From the NCBI GenBank assembly GCA_020625875.1, contig JAHLAX010000008.1, positions 1-64,000 of the forward strand: a DNA stretch of 64,000 nt, in the 5' to 3' direction. The stretch is from a bacterium. GTDB taxonomy: Bacteria; Bacillota; Clostridia; Oscillospirales; Acutalibacteraceae. Numbering within the stretch: position 1 is the stretch's first letter; every line of letters starts with the position of its first letter. The notes under the pieces were generated by a model that worked only from the letters and a program-made list of their open reading frames with translations, ran no database searches and had not been told where the DNA came from. Made by a program: the position numbers and the translations under genes. Below are positions 26,152 to 35,176 of this stretch, in pieces.

Positions 26152-26296
26152 GTAGTTAGTAGCTAGTAGTTAGTTAAACATTAACAAAGAAAAAAATTAA
26201 ACCAGCAGAACATCTCTCGGGAGAAGTTTTGCTGGTTTTTTATCTTTTTTTCGCCTGAAAAACTGTCTACTAACTACTGACTACTAACTACTGATA
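26150..26296. repeat. Composite intergenic element, second copy
   Basis: The left heptad array (AGTAGTT, AGTAGCT, AGTAGTT) and right inverted array (ACTAACT, ACTGACT, ACTAACT) flank an A-rich ATTAACAAAG stretch, a terminator hairpin and a CTTTTTTTCGCCTG segment. The order and several short blocks match 1453-1600. Confidence 0.6.
26199..26237. terminator. Terminator hairpin inside the composite element
   Basis: The stem AAACCAGCA / TGCTGGTTT with an inner TCTC/GAGA pairing is followed by TTTTTTATC. It lies between the convergent DHHW and NUDIX genes. Confidence 0.75.
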
Positions 26297-26986
26297 CTAC
26301 TTAATAAGCTTTATTGCCGTTTCGGCTTTGCTGATTATGCGCAGGTCGTTATCATAGCTGCACATCTTGCGCGCCTGCTGTAAATCAACCCATATGTACT
26401 CAGCAATTTCTTCCTCCTGAACGTTGACCACATCGGTAAACGCCTGAGCCAAAAAGAACACAACCTTCTTGTGAATCTTGCCAAACGGACAATATTCGCT
26501 GACTTCGCGGAAGCCTTCCTTAATCTCGACATCGAGTGAGGTTTCTTCTTTAATCTCGCGCGCCGCGGTTTCCTCCTCGGTCTCGCCGATTTCGATATGA
26601 CCTTTCGGGAAGCTCCAATACCTACCGTTGTTATTCTTAACCAGCAGGATGCGGGTGTTGGCTTTGTTTTTATAGAAGATTATTCCGCCGCAGGATTTTT
26701 CATAAAGGCATTTTATCGAGGTTATCTCGGCGTTGCGAAGGCGAGAGAAGCTCACCCTAATATCAGGCTCGTAATAAACCTCATTCTCGCGGGCGATAAT
26801 CAGCCTTTCCTCGTTGTCGTTGATGCAGGCTATCGCGACTACTACACCTTTGAAATAATCGCTCACAGGGTCTTTGGACAGGACGTAGACCTTTTTAGTT
26901 GTATTCTTCTCAACGGTGATGTATCCTGTATAAACACCATCGCTGAGCTCGCCGAAAATATTAACGTGAACCTTCTGGGCTAACAT
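26297..26986 (-). CDS. NUDIX hydrolase with an N-terminal pyrophosphatase-like domain
   Basis: The C-terminal half of this 229-residue protein has a complete Nudix box, starting at GHIEIGETEEE and ending AAREIKEET, preceded by GRYWSFPKGH. The pattern resembles the Ap4A/diadenosine-type group. The first hundred residues (VYVLSKDPVSDYFKGVVV and nearby) resemble a small clostridial inorganic-pyrophosphatase-like domain. That would make this a two-domain nucleotide-sanitising protein. The N-terminal assignment is by eye and less sure. It lies 28 nt after a DHHW gene on the same strand. Confidence 0.75.
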   Translation of the reverse strand: MLAQKVHVNIFGELSDGVYTGYITVEKNTTKKVYVLSKDPVSDYFKGVVVAIACINDNEERLIIARENEVYYEPDIRVSFSRLRNAEITSIKCLYEKSCGGIIFYKNKANTRILLVKNNNGRYWSFPKGHIEIGETEEETAAREIKEETSLDVEIKEGFREVSEYCPFGKIHKKVVFFLAQAFTDVVNVQEEEIAEYIWVDLQQARKMCSYDNDLRIISKAETAIKLIK

Positions 26987-27014
26987 CCCTATCCCCCCTC
27001 TTTATATCATTCTA

Positions 27015-28292
27015 TTAACCGATTAACGACCTCATACTCTGGAGCATATCTTCTGTAGCGGAGCTCATAACTCCGTTGGCGAAGAGAACATTTTTGATAT
27101 TATGCTCTTTACAATAGCTCGCCAGATTGCCGTCAAAATAGCGGAAATCTATCGAATGAATCTCTTTATAATTCGCCGCGAAATACGGAACCAGAGCGTT
27201 GCCGTAGCTCTCGTGGATAATCGCGATTTTCTGGTCGCTCGCGGTCTTCGCCTTACTCTTTATAACTTCTTTCGGATTATCGCCGAACAGGAACACGCCG
27301 TAGCTGTTTTCTCCCGGGCCCTCGCCCCAGTAATACATAGTCTCGGCGTCGACCTCTCTGCCGCTTTTTTCGGTGATTTTGTTCTCAACATCAAACGGCA
27401 TTGACCAGAAATGAACCGTATCCACGTTGAGAGGATACTTTGTCATACTGGTAAAGCTGCCTGTAAAGCCCTTGATAGTATTCTCTTTCATTTCGCTGAG
27501 CTTTATGGGCGTCTGCTTGGTCTGCTTGGCGAACGCTTCATAAGCGTAATAAGCGCCGAGACCTGTCCAGTGATGGTCGGAATCAAAGTAAACATACTCG
27601 TCACAGTGGTTGGCGATGTTGTTATAAACATTTACGGGCTCGACTGAACCGTCCATAGCCAGATAGGATTTTTGGGTATAATCAGACTGGGAATTTGTAT
27701 TGACTCCCTTATCGGTATTTTTGAGCCTTGCGGGCAGTCCCATCTCTGTGTGATTGGGAATAATCATCGAATAGACATTGATGTCGCCGCCGAGCGATTT
27801 CTTGGCGCTGTTGACAACCTCCGCGTATTCCTTAGCCTTAGCATCGGAGCCATAGAACAGCTCAAACGCCATCTTCTTGTAGATATAAAGCCCGTTGTTA
27901 CTATCGTATTCTCCTGTTGAGGTGCCGTCGTCGGCAATCTTGGGAGTTACATACTTGAACTCAGCCGCTTTATTGACCTTGGGTTTTGCCGCGGATTTAG
28001 TTTTGCTCTCGGTCTTTTTATCAGAGCTTGCCGCTGACGGTGATTTTGTGGCGGTTTCTTCAACCACGCTGGCGGTGTTAATCGAACCGTTAAATGACGA
28101 AGCGATATGTGTTACGAGCTTGACAGCCCCGACAATCAGCGCTACGGCGATGACGCATACAATCAATCCTGATGTTATGATAATAGCTCTGTTGCGTATT
28201 CTTTTGTAGTTTCTTCTTCTTTTTACATAATTTCTGGAGGACGGACGGTATCCCCCCGCGCTCCTGTAACGATTATTGTAGCCGTATGCCAC
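27015..28292 (-). CDS. Second DHHW-family membrane-anchored protein
   Basis: The start is GTG at 28292 with GGGGGAG five bases ahead. The 425-residue protein has a short, very basic cytoplasmic N-terminus rich in Arg, Tyr and Asn. One transmembrane segment follows (about 37-62), then a Lys/Ser-rich spacer and an SGNH-like extracellular domain with the DHHW motif in DSDHHWTGLGAYYAYEAF. A Ser in IIHESYGNALVPYF is the likely nucleophile. It differs in build from the DHHW protein at 25015, so the cell may acylate two polymers or two positions with one MBOAT channel. Confidence 0.8.
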   Translation of the reverse strand: MAYGYNNRYRSAGGYRPSSRNYVKRRRNYKRIRNRAIIITSGLIVCVIAVALIVGAVKLVTHIASSFNGSINTASVVEETATKSPSAASSDKKTESKTKSAAKPKVNKAAEFKYVTPKIADDGTSTGEYDSNNGLYIYKKMAFELFYGSDAKAKEYAEVVNSAKKSLGGDINVYSMIIPNHTEMGLPARLKNTDKGVNTNSQSDYTQKSYLAMDGSVEPVNVYNNIANHCDEYVYFDSDHHWTGLGAYYAYEAFAKQTKQTPIKLSEMKENTIKGFTGSFTSMTKYPLNVDTVHFWSMPFDVENKITEKSGREVDAETMYYWGEGPGENSYGVFLFGDNPKEVIKSKAKTASDQKIAIIHESYGNALVPYFAANYKEIHSIDFRYFDGNLASYCKEHNIKNVLFANGVMSSATEDMLQSMRSLIG

Positions 28293-28380
28293 AACTACTC
28301 CCCCAATTTAAAGATATATACGATAATTATACACCAAAAACAGATATATTACAACGTTTTTTTCTTATTTTTTTATCTAC

Positions 28381-28409
28381 TTGAAAGAAAAAAGATAATA
28401 TGATACAAT
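28381..28409 (+). promoter_or_regulatory. Promoter of the aminotransferase-trpS operon
   Basis: TTGAAA (28381-28386) and TACAAT (28404-28409) are 17 nt apart, with a TG extended -10. It lies 31 nt before the start codon. No T-box or attenuator is visible in the short leader. Confidence 0.65.
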
Positions 28410-28439
28410 ACGATTAGCAATTTTTGAGAGGAAATAGAT

Positions 28440-29627
28440 ATGAATTACACGTTTTCTGACAGAACAAACAACCTTAAGCCCAGCGCGATAAGGGAAATTT
28501 TCAAATATGCCGCTGATCCGACAGTAGTGTCGCTGTCCGCAGGCAATCCTTCACCTGACGCTTTTCCCGTAAAGGAGCTTGAGGAGATTTCGGCGAGACT
28601 ATTCAAAGAAAACCCCATAGCGCTGTTGCAGTACAGCGTAACAGAGGGCTACCCAAAACTCAGGGAGTACCTCACAAAATATATGAAAGAAAAGTACAAT
28701 ATCGGTTCGGACGCTGATGACATTATCATCACTACAGGCGCCCAACAGATTATGGATTTTGCGACAAAATCTCTTGTAAATGAGGGCGAAGTAATCATCA
28801 CAGAGGCGCCGAGCTTTATCGGTTCGCTAAACTCGTTCAGAGCTTATAACGCCAAGCTCGTGGGCGTTGAGGTCGAGTCTGACGGTATGAATACAGACAA
28901 GCTGGAGGAAGCTTTAAAAGCTAACCCCAACACAAAGTTTATCTACACAATCCCGAACTTCCAGAATCCGTCGGGAGTTACAATGAGCCTTAACAAGCGC
29001 AAAAAGGTTTATGAGCTCGCCAAAAAATACGGCGTGCTTATTCTCGAGGACAACCCGTACGGCGACCTTCGCTACAGCGGAGAGTTTTTGCCCGCTATTA
29101 AGACCTTCGACACTGACGGTATCGTAATTTACGCGGGCTCGTTCAGCAAGGTTATATCCCCAGGTATGCGTGTGGCGTATACAATCGCTCCCAAAGAGAT
29201 TATTCAGAAGATGACCGTCTGCAAGCAGGGCAGCGACGTTCACACCAACATCTGGTCACAGATGGTCTGTTATGAATTTTTGACAAAGTATGACTTTGAG
29301 GCTCACCTCGAAAAGCTCAGAAGCATCTACCGCGTAAAAGCGCAGTTCTGTATGGACCTGCTCGACGAATACTGTGCGCCCGAGATTACCTACGATAAAA
29401 TCGACGGCGGTCTGTTTATCTGGTGCAAGCTGCCCGAGGGCGTGGATATGCCAGATTATGTGCGCAAGGCGATTGAGCGCAAGGTCTGTGTTGTTCCGGG
29501 CAACGCGTTCTTAACCGACGAGAGCCAAAGCACCAACGGCTTCAGAATCAATTTCTCAACACCTACCGACGAACAGCTTGAAAAGGGCATCAAGGCGCTC
29601 GGCAAGCTGATAAAGGAGATTGTCTAA
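28440..29627 (+). CDS. PLP-dependent aminotransferase, class I/II (LysN/AadR-like)
   Basis: The 395-residue fold-type I aminotransferase has IITTGAQQIMDFATKSL and YTIPNFQNPSGVTMS. The Schiff-base lysine lies in YAGSFSKVISPGMRVAY, and the carboxylate-binding Arg in FRINFSTP. It groups by pattern with 2-aminoadipate/aromatic-amino-acid transaminases of the MocR-type catalytic domain, without the DNA-binding part. Its stop is one base before the trpS ATG, so the two genes are co-translated. A role in tryptophan or other aromatic metabolism is only suggested by this link. Confidence 0.85.
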   Translation: MNYTFSDRTNNLKPSAIREIFKYAADPTVVSLSAGNPSPDAFPVKELEEISARLFKENPIALLQYSVTEGYPKLREYLTKYMKEKYNIGSDADDIIITTGAQQIMDFATKSLVNEGEVIITEAPSFIGSLNSFRAYNAKLVGVEVESDGMNTDKLEEALKANPNTKFIYTIPNFQNPSGVTMSLNKRKKVYELAKKYGVLILEDNPYGDLRYSGEFLPAIKTFDTDGIVIYAGSFSKVISPGMRVAYTIAPKEIIQKMTVCKQGSDVHTNIWSQMVCYEFLTKYDFEAHLEKLRSIYRVKAQFCMDLLDEYCAPEITYDKIDGGLFIWCKLPEGVDMPDYVRKAIERKVCVVPGNAFLTDESQSTNGFRINFSTPTDEQLEKGIKALGKLIKEIV

Positions 29628-29628
29628 T

Positions 29629-30627
29629 ATGGAAAACGAAAAGAAAAAGGTCGCGCTGAGCCTTATTCAGCCCAGCGGTACAATTACACTCGGCAACTAT
29701 CTCGGCGCTATCAGAAACTGGGTAACTATGCAGGAAGAATTCAACTGCGTGTTCGCGCTGGCGGATTTGCACACAATCACCGTCAGACAGGAACCTGCCC
29801 AGATGCGCAAGAACATTCTTGACGCCTACGCGTCTATCATCGCGTGCGGCATCGACGTCGAAAAAACTCTGTTCTTTATTCAGAGCCACGTTACAACCCA
29901 CGCCCAGCTCGCGTGGATTCTCAACTGTTACACTCAGTTCGGCGAGCTGTCGAGAATGACACAGTTTAAAGACAAGAGCCAGAAGCACGCCGACAATATC
30001 AACGCGGGCTTGTTCACCTACCCCGCGCTTATGGCGGCTGACATTCTGCTTTATCAGGCTGACTGTGTACCTGTCGGAGCCGACCAGGTTCAGCACCTTG
30101 AGCTCACAAGAGATATTGCGACTCGCTTCAACGGTCTTTACGGCAACGTGTTCAAGGTTCCCGAAGCTTATGTGCCAAAGTCAGGCGCTCGGGTTATGAG
30201 CCTTCAGGACCCGACGAGAAAGATGAGCAAGTCGGACGAAAACGCAAACGGCTGTGTTCACCTGCTTGATCCGCCCGAGGTTATTATGAAGAAGTTTAAG
30301 CGCGCCGTAACCGACAGCGAGGCTGTAGTGCGTTACGCCGAGGGCAAGGACGGAATCAACAACCTTATCGACATTTACGGCGCCGTTACGGGACTGAGCC
30401 GTGAGCAGATAGAAAAAGACTTCGAGGGCAAGGGCTACGGCGATTTCAAGACTGCTGTGGGCGAGGCTGTTGTTGAGGCGCTGCGCCCGATTAAAGCTGA
30501 GTACGAAAAGCTCAGAGCCGACAAAGCATATCTCGAAAGCTGCTACCGCAAGGCAGACGAAATCGCCCAGAGAGTATCACAGAGAACACTCTCAAAGGCG
30601 ATGAAGAAGATTGGATTTATTCTGTAA
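29629..30627 (+). CDS. trpS: Tryptophanyl-tRNA synthetase
   Basis: The 332-residue protein begins at the ATG at 29629. The AAAGGAG at the end of the preceding gene serves as ribosome site, and the earlier in-frame TTG is not needed. Class I signatures are PSGTITLGNYLG (about 15-26, the HIGH region) and RKMSKSDENA (KMSKS loop). The length and AELQxx-free short C-terminus match bacterial TrpRS. It charges tRNA-Trp and is the last gene of the two-gene operon. The terminator begins at its stop codon. Confidence 0.95.
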   Translation: MENEKKKVALSLIQPSGTITLGNYLGAIRNWVTMQEEFNCVFALADLHTITVRQEPAQMRKNILDAYASIIACGIDVEKTLFFIQSHVTTHAQLAWILNCYTQFGELSRMTQFKDKSQKHADNINAGLFTYPALMAADILLYQADCVPVGADQVQHLELTRDIATRFNGLYGNVFKVPEAYVPKSGARVMSLQDPTRKMSKSDENANGCVHLLDPPEVIMKKFKRAVTDSEAVVRYAEGKDGINNLIDIYGAVTGLSREQIEKDFEGKGYGDFKTAVGEAVVEALRPIKAEYEKLRADKAYLESCYRKADEIAQRVSQRTLSKAMKKIGFIL

Positions 30628-30652
30628 AAAAGGAGCCAAAAGGCTCCTTTTT
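30627..30652 (+). terminator. Terminator of trpS
   Basis: The stem AAAAAGGAGCC / GGCTCCTTTTT starts at the last base of the trpS stop and ends in a T-run. Confidence 0.85.
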
Positions 30653-30654
30653 CA

Positions 30655-30690
30655 GTTCTTAGTAGTTAGTAGTCAGTAATCAGTTATCAC
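30655..30690. repeat. Heptad array between trpS and the GH13 gene
   Basis: Units CTTAGTA, GTTAGTA, GTCAGTA and ATCAGTT repeat every 7 nt up to the stop of the convergent GH13 gene. Confidence 0.6.
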
Positions 30691-32225
30691 TAAACTTCAA
30701 CTATGATGAAACTCTGAGGGCCGAGTGTCATCTTCTCCCACGACTGGACGCACTCGCCGATTTTATAGACCTCCTGCTTAACTTCATAGTCAAAGCGCAC
30801 ATCCGCGAGGCGGTCGAGCGGGTTGACGAAAACAACAAACTTTCCGCGTTTATAAACAAACGGGAACGAGTTTTCTTCCGCGTAAAGAATCTCAAAGTCG
30901 CCGTCAGCCCCGAGCTCGGGGTTCTTCTTTCTCAGTTTTATAATATCTTTTACAACCTTATATATACTGCCCTTTTTGCGCCTTTGGTTTTCGACCGTGG
31001 GCGCGTTTTCGTCGGGGTCGACGGGGATATAGGTTGTGCCGCTCTTAGAGAAGCCGTAATTAGTCTCCTTGTTCCACTGCATCGGCGAGCGCGAACCTGT
31101 GCGGCTGTAGCCGCCCTCAACGCTTGTCAGCCCCTCAAGATAGCGCATACCGATTTCGTCGCCGTAATATAGGAACGGAACACCAGGGAGCGTAAAGATA
31201 GTGGCATAGGCAATCTTAATCGCCTCGTTGTCGAGATAAGCGGTCAGACGCGGAGTGTCGTGATTACAGGTTATAAGGCTGATGTAGCCGTTGCCCTTTG
31301 TCGCGTTATAAGCGGGCAGATACTCGTCAACAAACGCTTTTATATTGCCCTCGCCGTTTTTATTAAAGAAAGCCTTGTCGCCCCAGCTTCCGCCGCGGAC
31401 AAGCGCGTTATAACCGTTGCCGATATGGTCAAGATAGAAATCCGCGTGGAATCCCGCCTTGTTAATCGCGACAGCGGGATTGCACCACTCTGAAACAAGC
31501 GCGGCGTCGGGATATTCCTTGTCCATCATCGCGCGTATATCCGCCCATATTGTAGCGGTAGGTTCTTTGGTATCGTCGTTTTTGACCAGAGAATCAGCCA
31601 TATCAACCCTGAAGCCGTCCGCGCCCTGGTCAAGCCAGAAGCGCATAATCTCCTTAAGCGCCCCGACAGTCGCCTGACAGTCGGGATGGTCCATCGGGAG
31701 CTGCCACTCGGGGTGAGTAATCTCGGCAAATCCATAGTTGAGCGCGGGCTGAGAGCTGAAAAAGTTGACCATATAGTTGCCGTCGCGCTCACAAAGACCG
31801 CTCATAAAACGATACTCGGACGGAGCGTTCCAAACATTATCGGTAAAAATATATCTGTTCGAGAACTTGTTTTTCTTCGCCTGTTTAGCCTGTTTGAACC
31901 ACGGGTGAGTGTCGCTTGTGTGCCCGGGAACAAGGTCGAGAATAATATGCATTCTCTTTTTATGTACTGTATTGATAAGCTTTACAAGGTCTTCGTTTGT
32001 GCCGTAGCGCGGAGCTACCTTTTTATAATTGCGCACATCATAGCCCGCGTCCTTAAACGGCGAGTCATACACGGGGTTCAGCCAGATTGCGTTGCAGCCC
32101 AGCTGCTTTACATAATCGAGCTTTTCAATAATACCGTTTATATCACCTATACCGTCACCGTTGCTGTCATAAAAGCTTTGGGGATAAATCTCATAAAATA
32201 TCGCGTCTTTTAACCATTTTGGCAT
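30690..32225 (-). CDS. GH13 alpha-glucosidase (oligo-1,6-glucosidase/alpha-amylase family), intracellular
   Basis: I place the start at the ATG at 32225, behind AAGGGAGGAA; the upstream ATG lacks such a site. The 511-residue enzyme has no signal peptide. GH13 regions are DLVPGHTS (97-104), GFRVDMAD with nucleophile Asp208, SEW with Glu246 and NHDTPR with the transition-state Asp323. LPGVPFLYYGDEIGM and a C-terminal beta domain follow. The short N-terminal start and SRSPMQW resemble the oligo-1,6-glucosidase/trehalose-6-phosphate hydrolase group. It probably splits imported starch oligosaccharides supplied through MsmX-driven transport; the link is inferred. Confidence 0.87.
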   Translation of the reverse strand: MPKWLKDAIFYEIYPQSFYDSNGDGIGDINGIIEKLDYVKQLGCNAIWLNPVYDSPFKDAGYDVRNYKKVAPRYGTNEDLVKLINTVHKKRMHIILDLVPGHTSDTHPWFKQAKQAKKNKFSNRYIFTDNVWNAPSEYRFMSGLCERDGNYMVNFFSSQPALNYGFAEITHPEWQLPMDHPDCQATVGALKEIMRFWLDQGADGFRVDMADSLVKNDDTKEPTATIWADIRAMMDKEYPDAALVSEWCNPAVAINKAGFHADFYLDHIGNGYNALVRGGSWGDKAFFNKNGEGNIKAFVDEYLPAYNATKGNGYISLITCNHDTPRLTAYLDNEAIKIAYATIFTLPGVPFLYYGDEIGMRYLEGLTSVEGGYSRTGSRSPMQWNKETNYGFSKSGTTYIPVDPDENAPTVENQRRKKGSIYKVVKDIIKLRKKNPELGADGDFEILYAEENSFPFVYKRGKFVVFVNPLDRLADVRFDYEVKQEVYKIGECVQSWEKMTLGPQSFIIVEV

Positions 32226-32378
32226 AGTTTTTCCTCCCTTAACTGTATCTGTTTTAATCATAACATAACGGGGATTAATTATGCAACAGGTGTTTTAAAA
32301 ATTGCCAATTTTTAGTTTCCAGCAATTATTACTTGCCAAAGGCGAATAACACTCATATTATGTTTATAGGTGGTACTG

Positions 32379-32921
32379 ATGACAATAGAACAAATTGATA
32401 CAAGCAAGGTTATGATAGTGCTCGGCAGTAATGATATGAAGGATTTTTCGCTCGAATACAGCACCCTGAGCTTCAGTGACCCTCACTCGCGCAAGATACT
32501 TTCGCGGCTTTTAACTCTGGCGTGCAGCAAAACAGGGATGAATATAGAGAACAAAAAGATGCTCGTGGAGGCGCTCCCGCACAAGAGCGGATGCCTGATT
32601 CTTTTGACGCTTAAGCCGAAGCGCAAGCGACGGGTTTACAGGGTTAAAAAACCAAACAAAAGTCTTTGCTGTATTTTTGAAAGCACAGACAGCTTGATTG
32701 ACGCGTCAACAGCAGTAGGCGAAAGCCTGCCCGAAAATGAGGTTTTTTATTATAATGACAAGTATTATCTGGTGACAGACAGCAATCTGGCGCTTTATCC
32801 TCTGGCTTTGCTCGAGGAATTCGCCGAGTGTTATGTGTGCTCCAGAATCGCCTCGGCAAAGGTTAAAGAAGCGGGCAAGTCACTTGGCGATATGAGAGTT
32901 ATAGCAGGATATTTCATTTGA
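32379..32921 (+). CDS. MecA-family adaptor-like protein
   Basis: The 180-residue protein starts at the ATG at 32379 after TAGGTGGT, rather than at the GTG within that site. The N-terminus MTIEQIDTSKVMIVLGSNDM and the C-terminal two-strand/helix repeat with LYPLALLEEFAECY resemble MecA/NegReg adaptors, which deliver proteins to ClpC for degradation. The central linker is short and basic (KPKRKRRVYRVKK). It is monocistronic, with a hairpin downstream. The family call rests on pattern, and the ClpCP partner is not in the window. Confidence 0.7.
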   Translation: MTIEQIDTSKVMIVLGSNDMKDFSLEYSTLSFSDPHSRKILSRLLTLACSKTGMNIENKKMLVEALPHKSGCLILLTLKPKRKRRVYRVKKPNKSLCCIFESTDSLIDASTAVGESLPENEVFYYNDKYYLVTDSNLALYPLALLEEFAECYVCSRIASAKVKEAGKSLGDMRVIAGYFI

Positions 32922-32941
32922 ATTTGCTTGTGTTTTCACAT

Positions 32942-32964
32942 GGGGATACCGTTTCGGTATCCCC
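32942..32964 (+). terminator. Terminator after the MecA-like gene
   Basis: The stem GGGGATACC / GGTATCCCC with a 5-nt loop is followed by TAATTTGTT. Confidence 0.6.
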
Positions 32965-33017
32965 TAATTTGTTGCTTAATACTGCGTAATATTTTGGAAT
33001 AATAAACAGGGTTTTGG

Positions 33018-33046
33018 TTGACAACACAAATCAATCATACTAGAAT
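33018..33046 (+). promoter_or_regulatory. Promoter of the hydrolase-ClC-antiporter operon
   Basis: TTGACA (33018-33023) and TAGAAT (33041-33046) are 17 nt apart, with an AT-rich 50-nt leader before the start codon. Confidence 0.65.
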
Positions 33047-33104
33047 AAAAAGTGTCACAAGTTAATATAAGATAACATTATTCTAATGTATTTATGGAGA
33101 AGAA

Positions 33105-33956
33105 ATGAGTTATTTTACACTTAGCAACGGAGAAAAGCTTTATTACGAGGACAAAGGTCAGGGAAAAGACACCCTGATTATGATGCACGGCTGGACAAGC
33201 ACTCATAACGTTTATTCAGAACCGATAGAAGTGTTGAAAAACCACGCCAGATGTATTATTTATGACCATCGGGGTCACGGAGAGAGCAAAAACGCTAACC
33301 GCGAAAGCCCGACTATGGAAACTCTCGCAAGCGATTTGAACGAGATTATTCAGGGACTTTCCCTCTCGAACATTACCCTGCTGGGATGGTCTATGGGCGC
33401 GGGCGTTGTACTCAACTATGTCAGGCTATATGGATGCGGCGCTTTGAAACAGATTATTCTCTGCGATATGACGCCGAAGCAGATTAACGACGAGGAATGG
33501 AATCTGGGCTTGTATCAGGGCAAATATACGGCTGAGGACCTCAAGCGTGAGGATGGAAAAAAGTTTTATCCCCTTTATAAGGAATTCGCCGTCGCGACTA
33601 TCCCAAAGCTTAAAAAAATACCCTCTTTTCTTCTGAAAAAGCCTTTGAAAAAGATACTCGCCGAATGCGACGAATCCGTGCTGAGAAGTCTGGCGACCTC
33701 TATGAGATCACAGGACAACCGCCCGACAGTTGAGCAGATCACGGTGCCCGTCACCTATTTTTACGCTGACCCGGGTTCATTGTTTTCTCCGAAGCTCGCG
33801 GACTGGTACGGAGAACATATCAAAACACAGTACAACGCTGTCCGATTCCCCGAGAGCACCCATATGCTGATCAGCGACAATCCCGAGAAGTTCTCAAAAG
33901 AGGTACTCAAAGTCCTTCAAAAAAATAATCAGGATAACGGGAGTCGTAATATATGA
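33105..33956 (+). CDS. Alpha/beta-fold hydrolase
   Basis: The 283-residue protein has the alpha/beta-hydrolase layout: oxyanion-loop MMHGWTSTHN, DHRGHGES, nucleophile elbow GWSMGAG with Ser, an Asp after strand 7 (TYFYADPGS) and the catalytic His in FPESTHM. The family covers esterases, haloperoxidase-like and lipase-like enzymes, and the substrate cannot be assigned. It starts an operon whose next gene (ClC channel) overlaps it by 4 nt (ATGA). Confidence 0.83.
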   Translation: MSYFTLSNGEKLYYEDKGQGKDTLIMMHGWTSTHNVYSEPIEVLKNHARCIIYDHRGHGESKNANRESPTMETLASDLNEIIQGLSLSNITLLGWSMGAGVVLNYVRLYGCGALKQIILCDMTPKQINDEEWNLGLYQGKYTAEDLKREDGKKFYPLYKEFAVATIPKLKKIPSFLLKKPLKKILAECDESVLRSLATSMRSQDNRPTVEQITVPVTYFYADPGSLFSPKLADWYGEHIKTQYNAVRFPESTHMLISDNPEKFSKEVLKVLQKNNQDNGSRNI

Positions 33957-35164
33957 AGAATTCTAAAAACAATCTATTGTTTTTATTATATACAATCATT
34001 CTGGGCGCTATTGTAGGAGCCATAATCTGGGGCTTTCTGCGTTTGATGAATCTCGGAATCGGTTTTTTGTGGGAATATATGCCGTCACAGATTGAATTTC
34101 CGCTTTATACTCTGTGCGTATGTACCGCGGGCGGTTTTTTGATAGGATTATGGCGGCATAAATTCGGCGATTATCCCGAGGAGCTGAACGTAGTTTTAGG
34201 CAAAGTAAAGAAAACAGGGCGTTATCCGTATAAAAATGTTTTTTCAATTATCGGCTCGGCGCTGCTGCCTCTTTTAATAGGCGCGAGCGTTGGTCCCGAG
34301 GCGGGCCTCACGGGTATTATCGCGGGGTTATGCACCTGGGTTGGAGATAAGCTGAAGCATTTTAGAAAAGAGGTCGAGGAGCTGACTGCTATCGGACTTA
34401 GCGCGACGCTCGGCACGATTTTTCAATCTCCTATGTTCGGCTTTATAGAGCCAATCGAATCCGATAAAGAAACCGTTCTGCCCAAAACATCAAAAATTGT
34501 ATTATACTTCGCCGCTATCCTCAGTTCGTTCGGCGTTTTCGTTCTTCTGAACAGGCTGTGCGGAGTACGCGTCGGTATAGAAGGAATAGAAGCCGAAGCA
34601 TTCAGCTGGAACAATCTGCTCTACGCCGTTCCTCTCACACTCATGGGCATCGCCGCGGGATATCTGTTCTTTATCTTTAAAAAGCTGACTTCGGTCTTGA
34701 ATAAAAAAATCAAAAAGTTTACCGTAATACGCGCCACTGTCGGCGGGCTGTTGCTGGGCATATCGGGAACAATTATACCGCTGACAATGTTTTCGGGCGA
34801 GCACCAAATCAGTGAGGTTGCGCAAAGGATGAAAACAATCGGGGCTATTATGCTATTGGTTATCGCCGTGGTCAAGCTGCTTCTGACAAATGTCTGTATT
34901 GATTCGGGCTTAAAGGGAGGGCACTTCTTCCCCGTTATTTTCTGCGGAGTATGCATTGGCTGCTCGATGAGCATACTGTTTGGAATCAGTATGGTGTTCA
35001 GCGCTGCGGTTGTCACTACAGCGCTTGTCGGACACACGCTCAAAAAACCGATTGCCACGGTTATGCTGATGATGATTGTTTTTCCCGCAAGGCTTATACC
35101 GATAATGCTGTTCGCGGCTATTGCAGCCAAATTCATTCCAACAGCGAAAAAACTGTTACCCTAA
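33953..35164 (+). CDS. ClC-family chloride channel or H+/anion antiporter
   Basis: The 403-residue membrane protein has about ten hydrophobic helices. The ClC-type anion-pathway segments are GASVGPEAGLTGIIAG (in place of the common GREGP) and GLKGGHFFPVIFCG (GxFxP). The family moves chloride, fluoride or nitrate, often in exchange for protons. The gene is translationally coupled to the upstream hydrolase and 12 nt ahead of a cation/proton antiporter. The pair suggests pH or ion homeostasis, for example acid tolerance in the gut. Confidence 0.83.
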   Translation: MKNSKNNLLFLLYTIILGAIVGAIIWGFLRLMNLGIGFLWEYMPSQIEFPLYTLCVCTAGGFLIGLWRHKFGDYPEELNVVLGKVKKTGRYPYKNVFSIIGSALLPLLIGASVGPEAGLTGIIAGLCTWVGDKLKHFRKEVEELTAIGLSATLGTIFQSPMFGFIEPIESDKETVLPKTSKIVLYFAAILSSFGVFVLLNRLCGVRVGIEGIEAEAFSWNNLLYAVPLTLMGIAAGYLFFIFKKLTSVLNKKIKKFTVIRATVGGLLLGISGTIIPLTMFSGEHQISEVAQRMKTIGAIMLLVIAVVKLLLTNVCIDSGLKGGHFFPVIFCGVCIGCSMSILFGISMVFSAAVVTTALVGHTLKKPIATVMLMMIVFPARLIPIMLFAAIAAKFIPTAKKLLP

Positions 35165-35176
35165 GGAAGGATAAAA

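Noticed and set aside
26150-26296. CRISPR array
   Set aside because: Units are 7 nt, degenerate and contiguous, without spacers of 30-40 nt and without cas genes.
28293-28439. T-box leader before the aminotransferase-trpS operon
   Set aside because: The promoter ends about 30 nt before the start codon, leaving no room for a T-box.
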